From NCBI GenBank assembly GCA_016125285.1, contig WGMA01000073.1, positions 1 to 58,436 of the forward strand: a stretch of DNA of 58,436 nucleotides, written 5' to 3'. This document shows positions 51,357-58,436 of this stretch, one piece after another. The first letter of the stretch is position 1; each line of letters starts with the position of its first letter. Both the position numbers and the translations under genes were made by a program. Source of the stretch: Phycisphaera sp. (GTDB taxonomy: Bacteria > Planctomycetota > Phycisphaerae > Phycisphaerales > Zrk34). Under the pieces are notes generated by a model, which was not told where the DNA came from, did no database searches, and was given only the letters and a program-made list of their open reading frames with translations.

Positions 51357-52589
51357 CTATTGGACAGGATGCTTCTTCGACAGGTAATCAAGCAGAATGT
51401 CCGCAACGGCCTCGTTGCCCAACGGCGAGTAGTGCCGCTTTTTGGGGACGAGTTGAAAGATATCGATGTTGCGATCCTTCGCCACCTTCATCATCTTCGG
51501 CCCTACGTCGATAACTTCAATGCCCGCCTCACGCAGCTTTCGAACAAGCGGCAGCGAGCCGTCCTCCGCGTATTGTTCAACGAGAACATCCATCGGAAGC
51601 ATCACGACGATCGGCTCCGCACCCGTCGCCTTGACCTCGTCGCGGAACTGACAGGCGATCGCCACGGTTAGATCGTTACCGAGGGTGTTGACATCGTCGT
51701 ACAGTTCATGCCGCATCGCCCGAAGACGGCTCATCGCCAGGACGCTGGCCATCGTTTGCAGACATCGGCTGCTGTACCAGAAGTGCCACTGCTGCGTGAA
51801 CCGGGGCCGCCAATACTCGTGTTCGAGAAGCGATGACGAGCCGGGATCGGTCATCGCCTCGTCCCACGCCTTCGCGCCCGGAGCCGGCAGTTTGAGCAGT
51901 TGGAGATTGCCTCCCGAGTCCAGGTAGAACCGGGGCTTGAACGCGGACTTGCTGTTTGAAAGATAAAAACGGTCCACGTTCAGGTTTCGGCAGATGTTCT
52001 CAGGCCAGATACCGAGCATGACGATGTGAGCCTTGAAGTCGTTCTGACGCTTCCGCCATCGCAGGAACGCTTGATCGGTGCCGTAGCCGGGGACGCCAAG
52101 ATTGACCACCTCGTAACCCGGACCCTTCTGTTCGAGGTAATGCTGCCATGTCTGATCATTCGACACTTCGTCGCCGTGTGTAAACGAGTCGCCCACCGTG
52201 ACAATCCTGATCCGCTTGTCCGGTCGCTCCGCGAGATACGCGATATCGGGATCCGCGCGGACGCCCTGGGCATTGGATTGATAGAGCGGAGTCGATCGGC
52301 CCGGGCCGACGGTCCATCCCAGATCGGGATCCTGGATGAGGTATCCGGTGGAATTGTCTTGCGAGTCGAAAGACCCGGTCGTTTTCGTCGATGAGTTTTC
52401 CGGCGTGTACGGCAAGAGCCGGATTCGCCCCAGCACCATGGGGTTCGTCCGATTCACTTCGAAGTGCGTGACCAGTCGAACCGCAACCTCTGCAACGATG
52501 AAGAGAACCGCGAGCGTCGAGAATAGCAGCAGCAGCTTCTTACGAAGCGGCACGTGCCGCGGTGTTGCGTTGATCTTGGGCTCAACCAT
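51357..52589 (-). CDS. Membrane-anchored SGNH/GDSL hydrolase-like protein
   Basis: A 410-residue protein with one N-terminal membrane helix (KLLLLFSTLAVLFIVAEVAV, about 18-37), so the rest is probably outside the cytoplasm. The SGNH block I reads VTVGDSFTHGDE with probable nucleophile Ser135; VNLGVPGYGTDQ is the Gly block; the catalytic His is likely in KRHYSPLGNEAVAD near the end. Such proteins in polysaccharide clusters remove or transfer acetyl groups, so it may adjust acetylation of the glycan; that is inference. It is first of the three leftward genes, 91 bp ahead of the glycosyltransferase. Confidence 0.8.
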   Translation of the reverse strand: MVEPKINATPRHVPLRKKLLLLFSTLAVLFIVAEVAVRLVTHFEVNRTNPMVLGRIRLLPYTPENSSTKTTGSFDSQDNSTGYLIQDPDLGWTVGPGRSTPLYQSNAQGVRADPDIAYLAERPDKRIRIVTVGDSFTHGDEVSNDQTWQHYLEQKGPGYEVVNLGVPGYGTDQAFLRWRKRQNDFKAHIVMLGIWPENICRNLNVDRFYLSNSKSAFKPRFYLDSGGNLQLLKLPAPGAKAWDEAMTDPGSSSLLEHEYWRPRFTQQWHFWYSSRCLQTMASVLAMSRLRAMRHELYDDVNTLGNDLTVAIACQFRDEVKATGAEPIVVMLPMDVLVEQYAEDGSLPLVRKLREAGIEVIDVGPKMMKVAKDRNIDIFQLVPKKRHYSPLGNEAVADILLDYLSKKHPVQ

Positions 52590-53017
52590 GACGTTTACCG
52601 AAAGCAGTCATTCGACCCCGGCGATGCTCGTCCAGCCCCGCATGCCACCTTGGCCGCAGATTCACGCTTGACGTCTGCAGCCCGGGTCTGAGCTGAACGC
52701 TGGAGTATATCGTCCGGCGCAGGCGTGACCAAAGCTGCCGATCCCACACGATCTCTCGAAGCATCGCTACGTGCCGGCGATGACCACCACCGGCCATGCA
52801 AACGAACCGTCTGGCCGCAGGCTTTGCAGGGATTCGGCGCGGCGGGAGGACCACGATCGCCGCGAAATTCGCAGGTGGCAACTTCGAGGGGGCCGAGTTA
52901 CCCTGATGCCTGCCGGCCATCCGGTCCGCGTAGCCCACGCCGGCGCAGGCGCGCGACACCCTGTTGCTTTTGGTCTGCCAGGCATGAATCGGGCGTAGTC
53001 TTGGACCAAGTGCGTCA
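52590..53017. other. 428-bp intergenic region between divergent polysaccharide genes
   Basis: The gap lies between the leftward SGNH gene and the rightward flippase gene, so both promoters should be here. I see no convincing sigma70 or sigma54 pair. Two frames stay open across much of it (98 and up to 160 codons) but have Arg/Pro-rich, family-free products and no ribosome binding site, so I take them as chance. A c-di-GMP riboswitch was looked for and not found. Nothing else is supported. Confidence 0.5.
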
Positions 53018-54397
53018 ATGAACACGATCACAACCAATCTAGGCGCCCCCGCGGAAGATGCCACACATCATTCGCCCTCGCGAGCGACCGCCTGGCTGCT
53101 CTACGAGCAGGTCGCGTTGCAAGCCGTCAGGATCGGATCGCACATCACGCTGGCCTGGTTTCTCGTGCCGGACGTATTCGGCATCGTGGGCCTATCTCAG
53201 GCAGTATGCTTCACGGCGCTCATGGTCTTCGACCTCGGCATCACGACTTCCGTCGTCTACCACCCCGACGGAGAGAACCCCCGGTTCCTCGGGACGGCGT
53301 GGCTGCTTCAGGCGATGATGGGTTTTTTGGGGACAACCGTCATCCTGGCCGCTGCGGCGATCATCCATCTGTCCGGCGGACTCGCCGGATTCGCAGCAGA
53401 CAGCGCCTGGGGTGCGACAGACCTGTTGCCTGTCGTCGCAGCTCAGAGCGTCATCATCCTTCTTGTCGGGCTGCGCTCACCCTCGGCGGCCGTGCTCCGC
53501 CGCAGGCTGCAGCTCGGCCCACTCGCGCACATCAACGTGATCGCCAGCATCGCGAGCGTGGTCATCACGCTTGCCTGGGTCCTCATCACCCCGACGCTCT
53601 GGGCCATGGTCGCCGGTCAGATCTCATACTGTGCGATCGAGTGCGTGTTGACCTATCGACTGGTCCCCCAGTCACAAGTGACGATCCAATGGGATCGCAA
53701 GATCGCGCGGGATCTGTTCGTTTTCGGGCGATGGTGCATGGCCAGCTCATCGATCACCGCCGTAGCAAACAAGGGCGATCAGTTCTTCCTCGCCAGCATC
53801 CTGACGACGCGAGAGCTCGGCATCTACACCATCGCGTTGAAGGTCATCGTGCTGATCATGAACCCGGTCGAACGCTGGTCTTCACACGTGCTTATACCGG
53901 TGTTCGTGCGTTTCAGAAGAAACGTCGCCGAGGCCCCATCAAGACTCAAGCTGCTCAAGCTGCGCATCCTGATCCTCGGCGCGCTCGTTGCCGGATTTCT
54001 TGGCTTGGTCCTCATCGCGCCGTTTATGGTTCAGCTTGTATACAATGACCAGTTCCACGACGTCGCGTGGCTCGTTCAGTGCCTCGGCGTAAGCGGCTTC
54101 CTGATCGCCGCCGGGCTGACGAAAGAACGCATCCTCCTGTCCACTGGCGACTCCAAGCGCAACATGATCAGCACGCTTGCCCGCGCCGTGTGCATGTTCA
54201 CAGGCATGGCCGTGGGCTACCATTTCGGCGGCTATCCCGGCCTGGTGATCGGCCTCGCCTTCGCGCCACTCCCCTGGCTCGTTATCCTGTTGGCGCTCGT
54301 TGATCGGTACTGCTCGTGGCCGTCGTGGGTCGATATGGCTGCGATCATGATCTTTGGCGTGGCCCTGGCACTTGGCCTCTTCATCATGAACGGATAA
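53018..54397 (+). CDS. Wzx-like polysaccharide flippase
   Basis: A 459-residue integral membrane protein with about 12 hydrophobic segments, typical of the oligosaccharide flippases (MOP superfamily) that move lipid-linked sugar units to the outer face. Typical features: an N-terminal helix with TAWLLYEQVALQAVRIGSHI, the early FGIVGLSQAVCF segment, and the mid-protein KGDQFFLASILTTRELGIYTIALK that resembles the GY/ELG-type motif of these proteins. The start ATG has only a weak purine stretch upstream. The O-antigen-ligase-like gene starts five bases after its stop, so the pair is one operon. The glycan itself is unknown. Confidence 0.85.
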   Translation: MNTITTNLGAPAEDATHHSPSRATAWLLYEQVALQAVRIGSHITLAWFLVPDVFGIVGLSQAVCFTALMVFDLGITTSVVYHPDGENPRFLGTAWLLQAMMGFLGTTVILAAAAIIHLSGGLAGFAADSAWGATDLLPVVAAQSVIILLVGLRSPSAAVLRRRLQLGPLAHINVIASIASVVITLAWVLITPTLWAMVAGQISYCAIECVLTYRLVPQSQVTIQWDRKIARDLFVFGRWCMASSSITAVANKGDQFFLASILTTRELGIYTIALKVIVLIMNPVERWSSHVLIPVFVRFRRNVAEAPSRLKLLKLRILILGALVAGFLGLVLIAPFMVQLVYNDQFHDVAWLVQCLGVSGFLIAAGLTKERILLSTGDSKRNMISTLARAVCMFTGMAVGYHFGGYPGLVIGLAFAPLPWLVILLALVDRYCSWPSWVDMAAIMIFGVALALGLFIMNG

Positions 54398-54402
54398 CTG
54401 AC

Positions 54403-55791
54403 ATGTACGCCGCGATTGTCGCGCTGATTCTATGGCCCGCCCTCGTGCTCTTGCTGTTCCTGACCCTGCCGCAACGCAAAGCGATCATCTGGGCGTTCTT
54501 GCTCGGCGTCATGTTTCTGCCCCAAAAAGTCACCATCTTCATAAATGGGCTTCCAGATATCGATAAACGCGCCATGACGGTGATTGCCCCCTCGGTGTTC
54601 GCTGCGGCGGCATTGCTGCGACAGCCTTTCACGTACCGCCTGCGATGGTTTGATTGGCCAATGATCGTCTGGTGCCTGCTTCCGTTCGCAACCTCGCTCA
54701 GCAATGAACTGCCCATTCTTGAGGGCATATCCGCCGTATTCGCACAGACCATCATCTGGGGGATTCCCTACGCCATCGGTCGGATCTTTTTCAATGATCT
54801 ACGCGGTATCCATGAGTTGGCGCATGCGACCTATTGCGCCGGACTAATCTACCTCCCCCTTTGTTGGATCGAGTTGCGCCTTAGCCCACAACTCCACATG
54901 ATCGTTTACGGCTTCCATCAACACTCATTTGCCGAACATGTCCGTTGGGGAGGTTATCGCCCGATGGTGTTCATGGAACACGCCATCATGGTCGGTTGCT
55001 GGATGGCATTTTGCACGATTATGGGCGTTGCGATATCCATGCCAAAGCGATTGCTGCGGGACTCATCCGGCCTGCTAAGGGCGGGCACACTTCTGGCGCT
55101 GTTCGTAACGACCATTCTTTGCAAGGTTGTGTTTGTCATCGTCCTGCTGTTCGCCGGGATGGTGGTACTGACACTGCCGTTTCTCTTCAAAAGCCGTGTG
55201 CCACTGGCGATTCTGATTGCCGCGCCAATCATATACATTGGCACCAGCCATTTTAGCTACGTTACCGATCTGGCGATCGAATGGAGTTCCGCCGTCTTTT
55301 CACCGGAACGGGTCGACTCCCTTCGGATTCGGCTGACATCTGAACGCTTGATTGTCAGCCGCGCCATGCAGCGCCCGGTGCTGGGTTGGGGTCGATTCGG
55401 ACGTCACCTCGGTGAAGAACGTGTCGAAGACGACAACATGACGTACTTTTACCTCGATACGCCGGACGGCAAGGTCCGGGTCATTCCCGATGCATTCTGG
55501 GTCAACACGATCGGCCAGTGGGGATTGACCGGGCTCGTCGCAATGATTGCGTTCATGCTCCTGCCGGGATTCGTCTTTGTCGCCCGATACCCTGTCAACG
55601 AGTGGACATCCCCGCACCTGATGCCTCTGTTTGGCCTCGTTATTGTCATTGCGCTCGAGATGTGGAACTTCACCCTCAATTTTCAACTTCTCATTTTCAT
55701 ACCGCTTTTTGTAGGCGCGTCAATGACAGTCCGGCCACCCCACCAACTCGACGGTTCGCCCCGGACAATCGTGAGAACTCAATCGACGTAG
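54403..55791 (+). CDS. O-antigen ligase/polymerase-like membrane protein
   Basis: A 462-residue polytopic protein with about 10-12 membrane segments. The start is the ATG five bases after the flippase stop, where the first membrane helix begins (MYAAIVALILWPALVLLLFL). The large loop with RAMQRPVLGWGRFGRH and then IPDAFWVNTIGQWGLTGLV is the layout of WaaL/Wzy-type proteins (a Trp-Gly motif, a His, then Gly-rich helix). These join or polymerise glycan units in the periplasm. It converges with the methyltransferase gene. The DNA here is visibly richer in A/T than the housekeeping genes. Confidence 0.78.
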   Translation: MYAAIVALILWPALVLLLFLTLPQRKAIIWAFLLGVMFLPQKVTIFINGLPDIDKRAMTVIAPSVFAAAALLRQPFTYRLRWFDWPMIVWCLLPFATSLSNELPILEGISAVFAQTIIWGIPYAIGRIFFNDLRGIHELAHATYCAGLIYLPLCWIELRLSPQLHMIVYGFHQHSFAEHVRWGGYRPMVFMEHAIMVGCWMAFCTIMGVAISMPKRLLRDSSGLLRAGTLLALFVTTILCKVVFVIVLLFAGMVVLTLPFLFKSRVPLAILIAAPIIYIGTSHFSYVTDLAIEWSSAVFSPERVDSLRIRLTSERLIVSRAMQRPVLGWGRFGRHLGEERVEDDNMTYFYLDTPDGKVRVIPDAFWVNTIGQWGLTGLVAMIAFMLLPGFVFVARYPVNEWTSPHLMPLFGLVIVIALEMWNFTLNFQLLIFIPLFVGASMTVRPPHQLDGSPRTIVRTQST

Positions 55792-55854
55792 CCAGTTGGC
55801 CGAACCCCAACATGCGCGGCACGTGCTACGCTTCGAGCGGGGATCCTTTCGAGA

Positions 55855-56790
55855 TCAAACATCAGGCTTGTTCGCTTCCGGCTTGCGGAACGTGATGCGT
55901 TGCATATCTCTGGCGTTGATGTAGATCGGAACTCGATTCACCACAGAGTCCGATGCGGCATTCGACGCCCAGTCTGTTAGCCAACTGCTCTTCGACACGA
56001 TCCCCAGGTTGTAAATCAGGCGCCGAAGTGACATCGACCGCCCCACCACGCGGACTCGATCAACAACAAACCCGGCCTTCTTCGCCAGAGCGACGAGGGA
56101 TTCGATCGTGAAGAAGTAGATATGACCCGGACAGGCCATGCTCCGCTCGCGCCTGCCCAGCAGTTTGAACATCAGCGTGTCGTACCGCGGTGTCTCGCAC
56201 ACGAAGCGGCCACCAGGTTTCATCACTCGAAAGATCTCTCGCAATTCTTGAAGCGGATCTGGAAGATGCTCAATCACATGGAACATCACAACGACGTCGA
56301 AAGCATCGTCCTCGAAGCCGAGTTCGCCAAGAACGTCGGTGTGCACGGGGATGTCGAATTGACGTTTACAATAGGCGGCCGCGACATGCCAGGGATCAAT
56401 GCCGACGACATCCCAGCCAAAACGCTTCCAGACATCCAACGAGTACCCGAACCCCGATCCAATCTCCAGCAACCTGCCTCTATTGGGAAAGATCCGATTG
56501 ATTTCACGATGCGTCGTCCGGTAGTCGCGTGTCTGCAACTCCTCTTTCTTAATGCGCATTTGGGTAATTGGCGCATCCAGCAGATCCGCCTCAGCCGCGG
56601 GATCACCTTCGCCAACGCTGAACAGGTCAACATCCGGCGGACGAGCCCGCGGATTGGAATACATCAGATTGCAGCCACGACATTGAACGATCTGTGCCGG
56701 CTGCGACGCTCCCGCCTTAAACACAACGTCGAATTCGTCGGTGCCACACAGCACGCATCTAAGATGTGACGTTTGTATCGGTTCGTTCAT
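55855..56790 (-). CDS. Class I SAM methyltransferase with N-terminal zinc-ribbon-like motif
   Basis: A 311-residue protein. Two Cys pairs near the start (CVLC at 12-15 and CRGC at 37-40) look like a zinc ribbon. The SAM fold follows: RLLEIGSGFGYSLDV (106-120, motif I), VVGIDP (acidic strand 2) and FDVVVMFHVIEHLPDP with VMKPGGRFVCETPR. This is the methyltransferase-11 type commonly seen in polysaccharide clusters with sugar-nucleotide methylation roles. No membrane segment. A perfect extended -10 promoter lies so close to the ATG that the mRNA may lack a leader. It is divergent from the FkbM-type gene. Confidence 0.88.
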   Translation of the reverse strand: MNEPIQTSHLRCVLCGTDEFDVVFKAGASQPAQIVQCRGCNLMYSNPRARPPDVDLFSVGEGDPAAEADLLDAPITQMRIKKEELQTRDYRTTHREINRIFPNRGRLLEIGSGFGYSLDVWKRFGWDVVGIDPWHVAAAYCKRQFDIPVHTDVLGELGFEDDAFDVVVMFHVIEHLPDPLQELREIFRVMKPGGRFVCETPRYDTLMFKLLGRRERSMACPGHIYFFTIESLVALAKKAGFVVDRVRVVGRSMSLRRLIYNLGIVSKSSWLTDWASNAASDSVVNRVPIYINARDMQRITFRKPEANKPDV

Positions 56791-56799
56791 GATTCGTGC

Positions 56800-56808
56800 A
56801 TTATATCA
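56800..56808 (-). promoter_or_regulatory. Extended -10 promoter of the methyltransferase gene
   Basis: The minus strand carries TGATATAAT, i.e. TGnTATAAT with a perfect -10, nine bases before the ATG at 56790. No -35 is visible at 17 bases. Transcription would start within a few bases of the ATG, giving a leaderless or nearly leaderless mRNA. Confidence 0.55.
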
Positions 56809-56866
56809 ACTCGAGCTTTTCGGCAGCCCGCGACGCTGTGTATCGTTATTTCGTCGACAATCCGAT

Positions 56867-56895
56867 TTGGGACATTCCAAAATCGCACGTACAAT
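56867..56895 (+). promoter_or_regulatory. Candidate promoter of the FkbM-type methyltransferase gene
   Basis: TTGGGA (56867-56872) and TACAAT (56890-56895), 17 bases apart, about 73 bases before the chosen ATG. It supports the shorter start at 56969. Confidence 0.5.
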
Positions 56896-56968
56896 TATTG
56901 ACTATGCGGCGGTAAGCGAAGGAAGTTTGACCGCCCGAACCGGCAGATTTACGAGAGCGAAGCCCTTC

Positions 56969-57814
56969 ATGACGAACGCAGACGAGTCACATCATGAATC
57001 CTCGGAACGCCCGCTGCTGCACACCTTGCCCGACGGGACGTCGATTCACCATCTGAACGCCTACGAGACCGACTTCATGTATCGAGAGGTTTTTGAGGAA
57101 CGGGCCTACTTTCGTCACGGAATTTCGCTGCACCCCGACGCGTGCGTTTTCGACGTCGGCGCCAATATCGGCCTGTTCACGCTCTATGTGCTTCGCGAAT
57201 ACTCCGAAGCCACGGTGCACGCGTTCGAGCCTTGCCCTCATGTTTCGGCTCTGCTTCGGTTGAATACCGAGCCATGGTCGACTCGCGTGACGGTGCACGA
57301 GTGCGGCCTTTCCGATTCGGACCGGGTACTCACCTTTACCAGCTATCCGGGCTATTCTTTGCTTTCAGGTTTCTGCGCCGATCGAACCCGTGACTACGCC
57401 GTGCTCGCCGAAGGCTTGCGGAATCAGATGCAAGCCGCGGATCCCTCGCTCGGCAACATCCCCGACCGGATGATCGAGATGACGCTTGGCAACAAATTGG
57501 CCAACGAAAAGAAGTTCGGCTGCCGTGTTCGACCGCTTTCCGACGTAATCGCATCAACGGGTAACGGCCGTATAGACCTGCTAAAGATCGATGCCGAGCG
57601 CTCTGAGATTGACATTATGAGGGGGATCAAGGATTCGGATTGGCCACGAATCCGCCAAGTCGTCATGGAAATACACGACGCCGAAACGCTGGCGGTCGTC
57701 ACACGCACGCTAAAGGACAAGGGCTTCGATGTTTCGCGTGAGCAGGACACCCAGTTCTCCGGGACCGATGTGACGAACCTCTATGCGATCAGTCTCGTGC
57801 GGCCTACCGTGTGA
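56969..57814 (+). CDS. FkbM-family methyltransferase
   Basis: A 281-residue SAM-dependent methyltransferase. FDVGANIGLFTLYVL (61-75) is motif I, VHAFEPCPH the acidic strand 2, VHECGLSD the next strand, and LLKIDAERSEIDIM the FkbM signature (KIDAE). FkbM enzymes methylate hydroxyl groups of sugars or polyketides; here a sugar target fits the neighbourhood. The ATG at 56969 is chosen because the frame extends upstream to 56741 only by covering the divergent promoter region and the next gene. A purine-rich GAGAGCGAAG lies upstream. It converges with the acetyltransferase remnant. Confidence 0.85.
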   Translation: MTNADESHHESSERPLLHTLPDGTSIHHLNAYETDFMYREVFEERAYFRHGISLHPDACVFDVGANIGLFTLYVLREYSEATVHAFEPCPHVSALLRLNTEPWSTRVTVHECGLSDSDRVLTFTSYPGYSLLSGFCADRTRDYAVLAEGLRNQMQAADPSLGNIPDRMIEMTLGNKLANEKKFGCRVRPLSDVIASTGNGRIDLLKIDAERSEIDIMRGIKDSDWPRIRQVVMEIHDAETLAVVTRTLKDKGFDVSREQDTQFSGTDVTNLYAISLVRPTV

Positions 57815-57883
57815 TCGAGGGCAACGCATCATTCCCACATCGGCTATGCGGCTTTCGATCGGCCATTCCAAGGCGGCGATCCT

Positions 57884-58306
57884 TCATCCAATCTCCGCGT
57901 CGGCGTCGCTGTCGCTTCGGCTCGCAATCGCCGCCTGAAGGTGAGACGTCCTGCAATATTGGTCGACATCGCTGCGCCAGTGCGATCGTGCAGGTACGCC
58001 GGCGGCGGTATGCCACGCGGGGACGTTTGAGCTGACCGCCGCGTTTGCCCCAACAAACGCCCTGACGCCCACCTCGATTCCGCCGATCAACGTCGCGTTG
58101 GGAAAGACGCTGGCGTACGCACGGACGCGTGGCGACTGATCCATCCATTCGGCGATCGTCACGCCTTGAAACAATGTCACCTGCGGTCCAACAGAGGCGT
58201 TCGCATTGATCACTACGCCGAAGGGGTGCGGCAGATAAAGTCCCGGACCGATCCGCGCGGTGGTCGGCAGTTCACACGTCGAGACAACAATGTGAAACGT
58301 ATCTGT
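57884..58306 (-). pseudogene. 5'-truncated hexapeptide (serine O-acetyltransferase-like) acetyltransferase
   Basis: The open frame covers 140 codons. It begins right after a stop codon (58309-58307) and clear homology is present almost from the start: ELPTTARIGPGLYLPHPFG, then NANASVGPQVTLFQGVTIAE and the hexapeptide coil IGGIEVGVRAFVGANAAV, ending in AGVPAR. This is the C-terminal half of CysE/WcaF-type acetyltransferases; the N-terminal helical part is absent and no ATG, GTG or TTG occurs in frame before the GTG at 58213, which lies inside the homologous domain. I read it as a gene cut at its 5' end, likely by the neighbouring insertion sequence. A short functional version from GTG 58213 is possible but would lack the start of the domain. 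Confidence 0.6.
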
Positions 58307-58361
58307 TTACCGGGTGCAATAATGCTGGCGCAGTCGGCGCGGGCAGGTTATGCTCGGTTGC

Positions 58362-58436
58362 ATGACGGAATGGAGTCCGGCACAGATCGAGGCATTGCTG
58401 CGACGGGTCGAGGCGTTGGAGCGTCGGGTCGAGCAG
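58362..58436 (+). CDS. Partial transposase, IS66-like N-terminus
   Basis: The first 25 codons run out over the right edge. The peptide starts MTEWSPAQIEALLRRVEAL and continues ERRVEQ, a heptad-type coiled coil with the look of IS66-family TnpC proteins, which begin with such a leucine-rich helix. The sequence TTTACCGGG at about 58307-58315 could be the element's end, since the acetyltransferase frame breaks there; this is inference. Too little is present to be sure of the family. Confidence 0.45.
   Translation, partial: MTEWSPAQIEALLRRVEALERRVEQ

Noticed and set aside
52590-53017. Possible c-di-GMP (GEMM-I) riboswitch, suggested by GCAAAGCC and GGCC words on the minus strand
   Set aside because: The upstream half of the aptamer (GCAAACC, GAAA tetraloop context) and the closing GGGTTGCC-like strand are not present in the right order.
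52582-53064. Open frames in the gap between the SGNH and flippase genes
   Set aside because: No ribosome binding site, Arg/Pro-rich products without motifs, and overlap with a real gene.
56741-56968. N-terminal extension of the FkbM-type methyltransferase
   Set aside because: It would overlap the divergent methyltransferase start and both promoters, and the extra residues show no family similarity.

Overview
The window is high-GC DNA that most likely comes from a planctomycete, probably of the Phycisphaerae. This is inferred from gene content and style: a filamentous-haemagglutinin-type giant exoprotein, a DUF2092-thioredoxin fusion, a short GlmU-like enzyme, and argB and argF as direct neighbours. 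No 16S gene is present to confirm it.

Left part (1-16.9 kb) is mostly housekeeping. From the left edge come a partial HTH-like gene, an outer-membrane barrel protein, argB-argF (arginine synthesis) with palindromic intergenic repeats on both sides of argF, a small unknown protein, an FAD dehydrogenase, an alpha-glucan phosphorylase and a 2-hydroxyacid dehydrogenase. Then follow rplM-rpsI (leftward) and, from a back-to-back promoter, a structured untranslated stretch, tRNA-Gln, a GlmU-like nucleotidyltransferase, prs, rplY, pth, rpsF, ssb and rplI, closed by a clear terminator. A TlpA-like lipoprotein-sized secreted thioredoxin follows.

Centre (16.9-43.3 kb) is a two-partner secretion (type Vb) locus read leftward. 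tpsB (40499-43273) encodes an Omp85-type outer-membrane transporter with an unusual triplicated periplasmic module. It is followed 36 bp later by tpsA, a single uninterrupted 23.5 kb gene for a 7818-residue exoprotein. That protein has a signal peptide, a TPS secretion domain, a beta-helix stalk with roughly 3000 residues of degenerate repeats, an inserted jelly-roll-like domain, a helical C-terminal region and a Pro/Ala/Glu tail. A 12-bp-stem terminator ends the operon. This is the standout system of the window, likely a giant surface adhesin.

Right part (43.5-58.4 kb) has guaB, a radical SAM/SPASM enzyme, fabI and pepA, then an exopolysaccharide-type accessory cluster: sulfotransferase, family 2 glycosyltransferase, SGNH hydrolase, Wzx-type flippase, O-antigen ligase/polymerase-like protein, two methyltransferases (one FkbM type) and a 5'-truncated hexapeptide acetyltransferase. 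The truncation lies beside the start of an IS66-like transposase at the right edge. The cluster has mixed gene orientations and visibly more A/T toward its end, which fits horizontal acquisition. Giant adhesin and decorated polysaccharide could both shape the cell surface, but a functional link between them is inference only.
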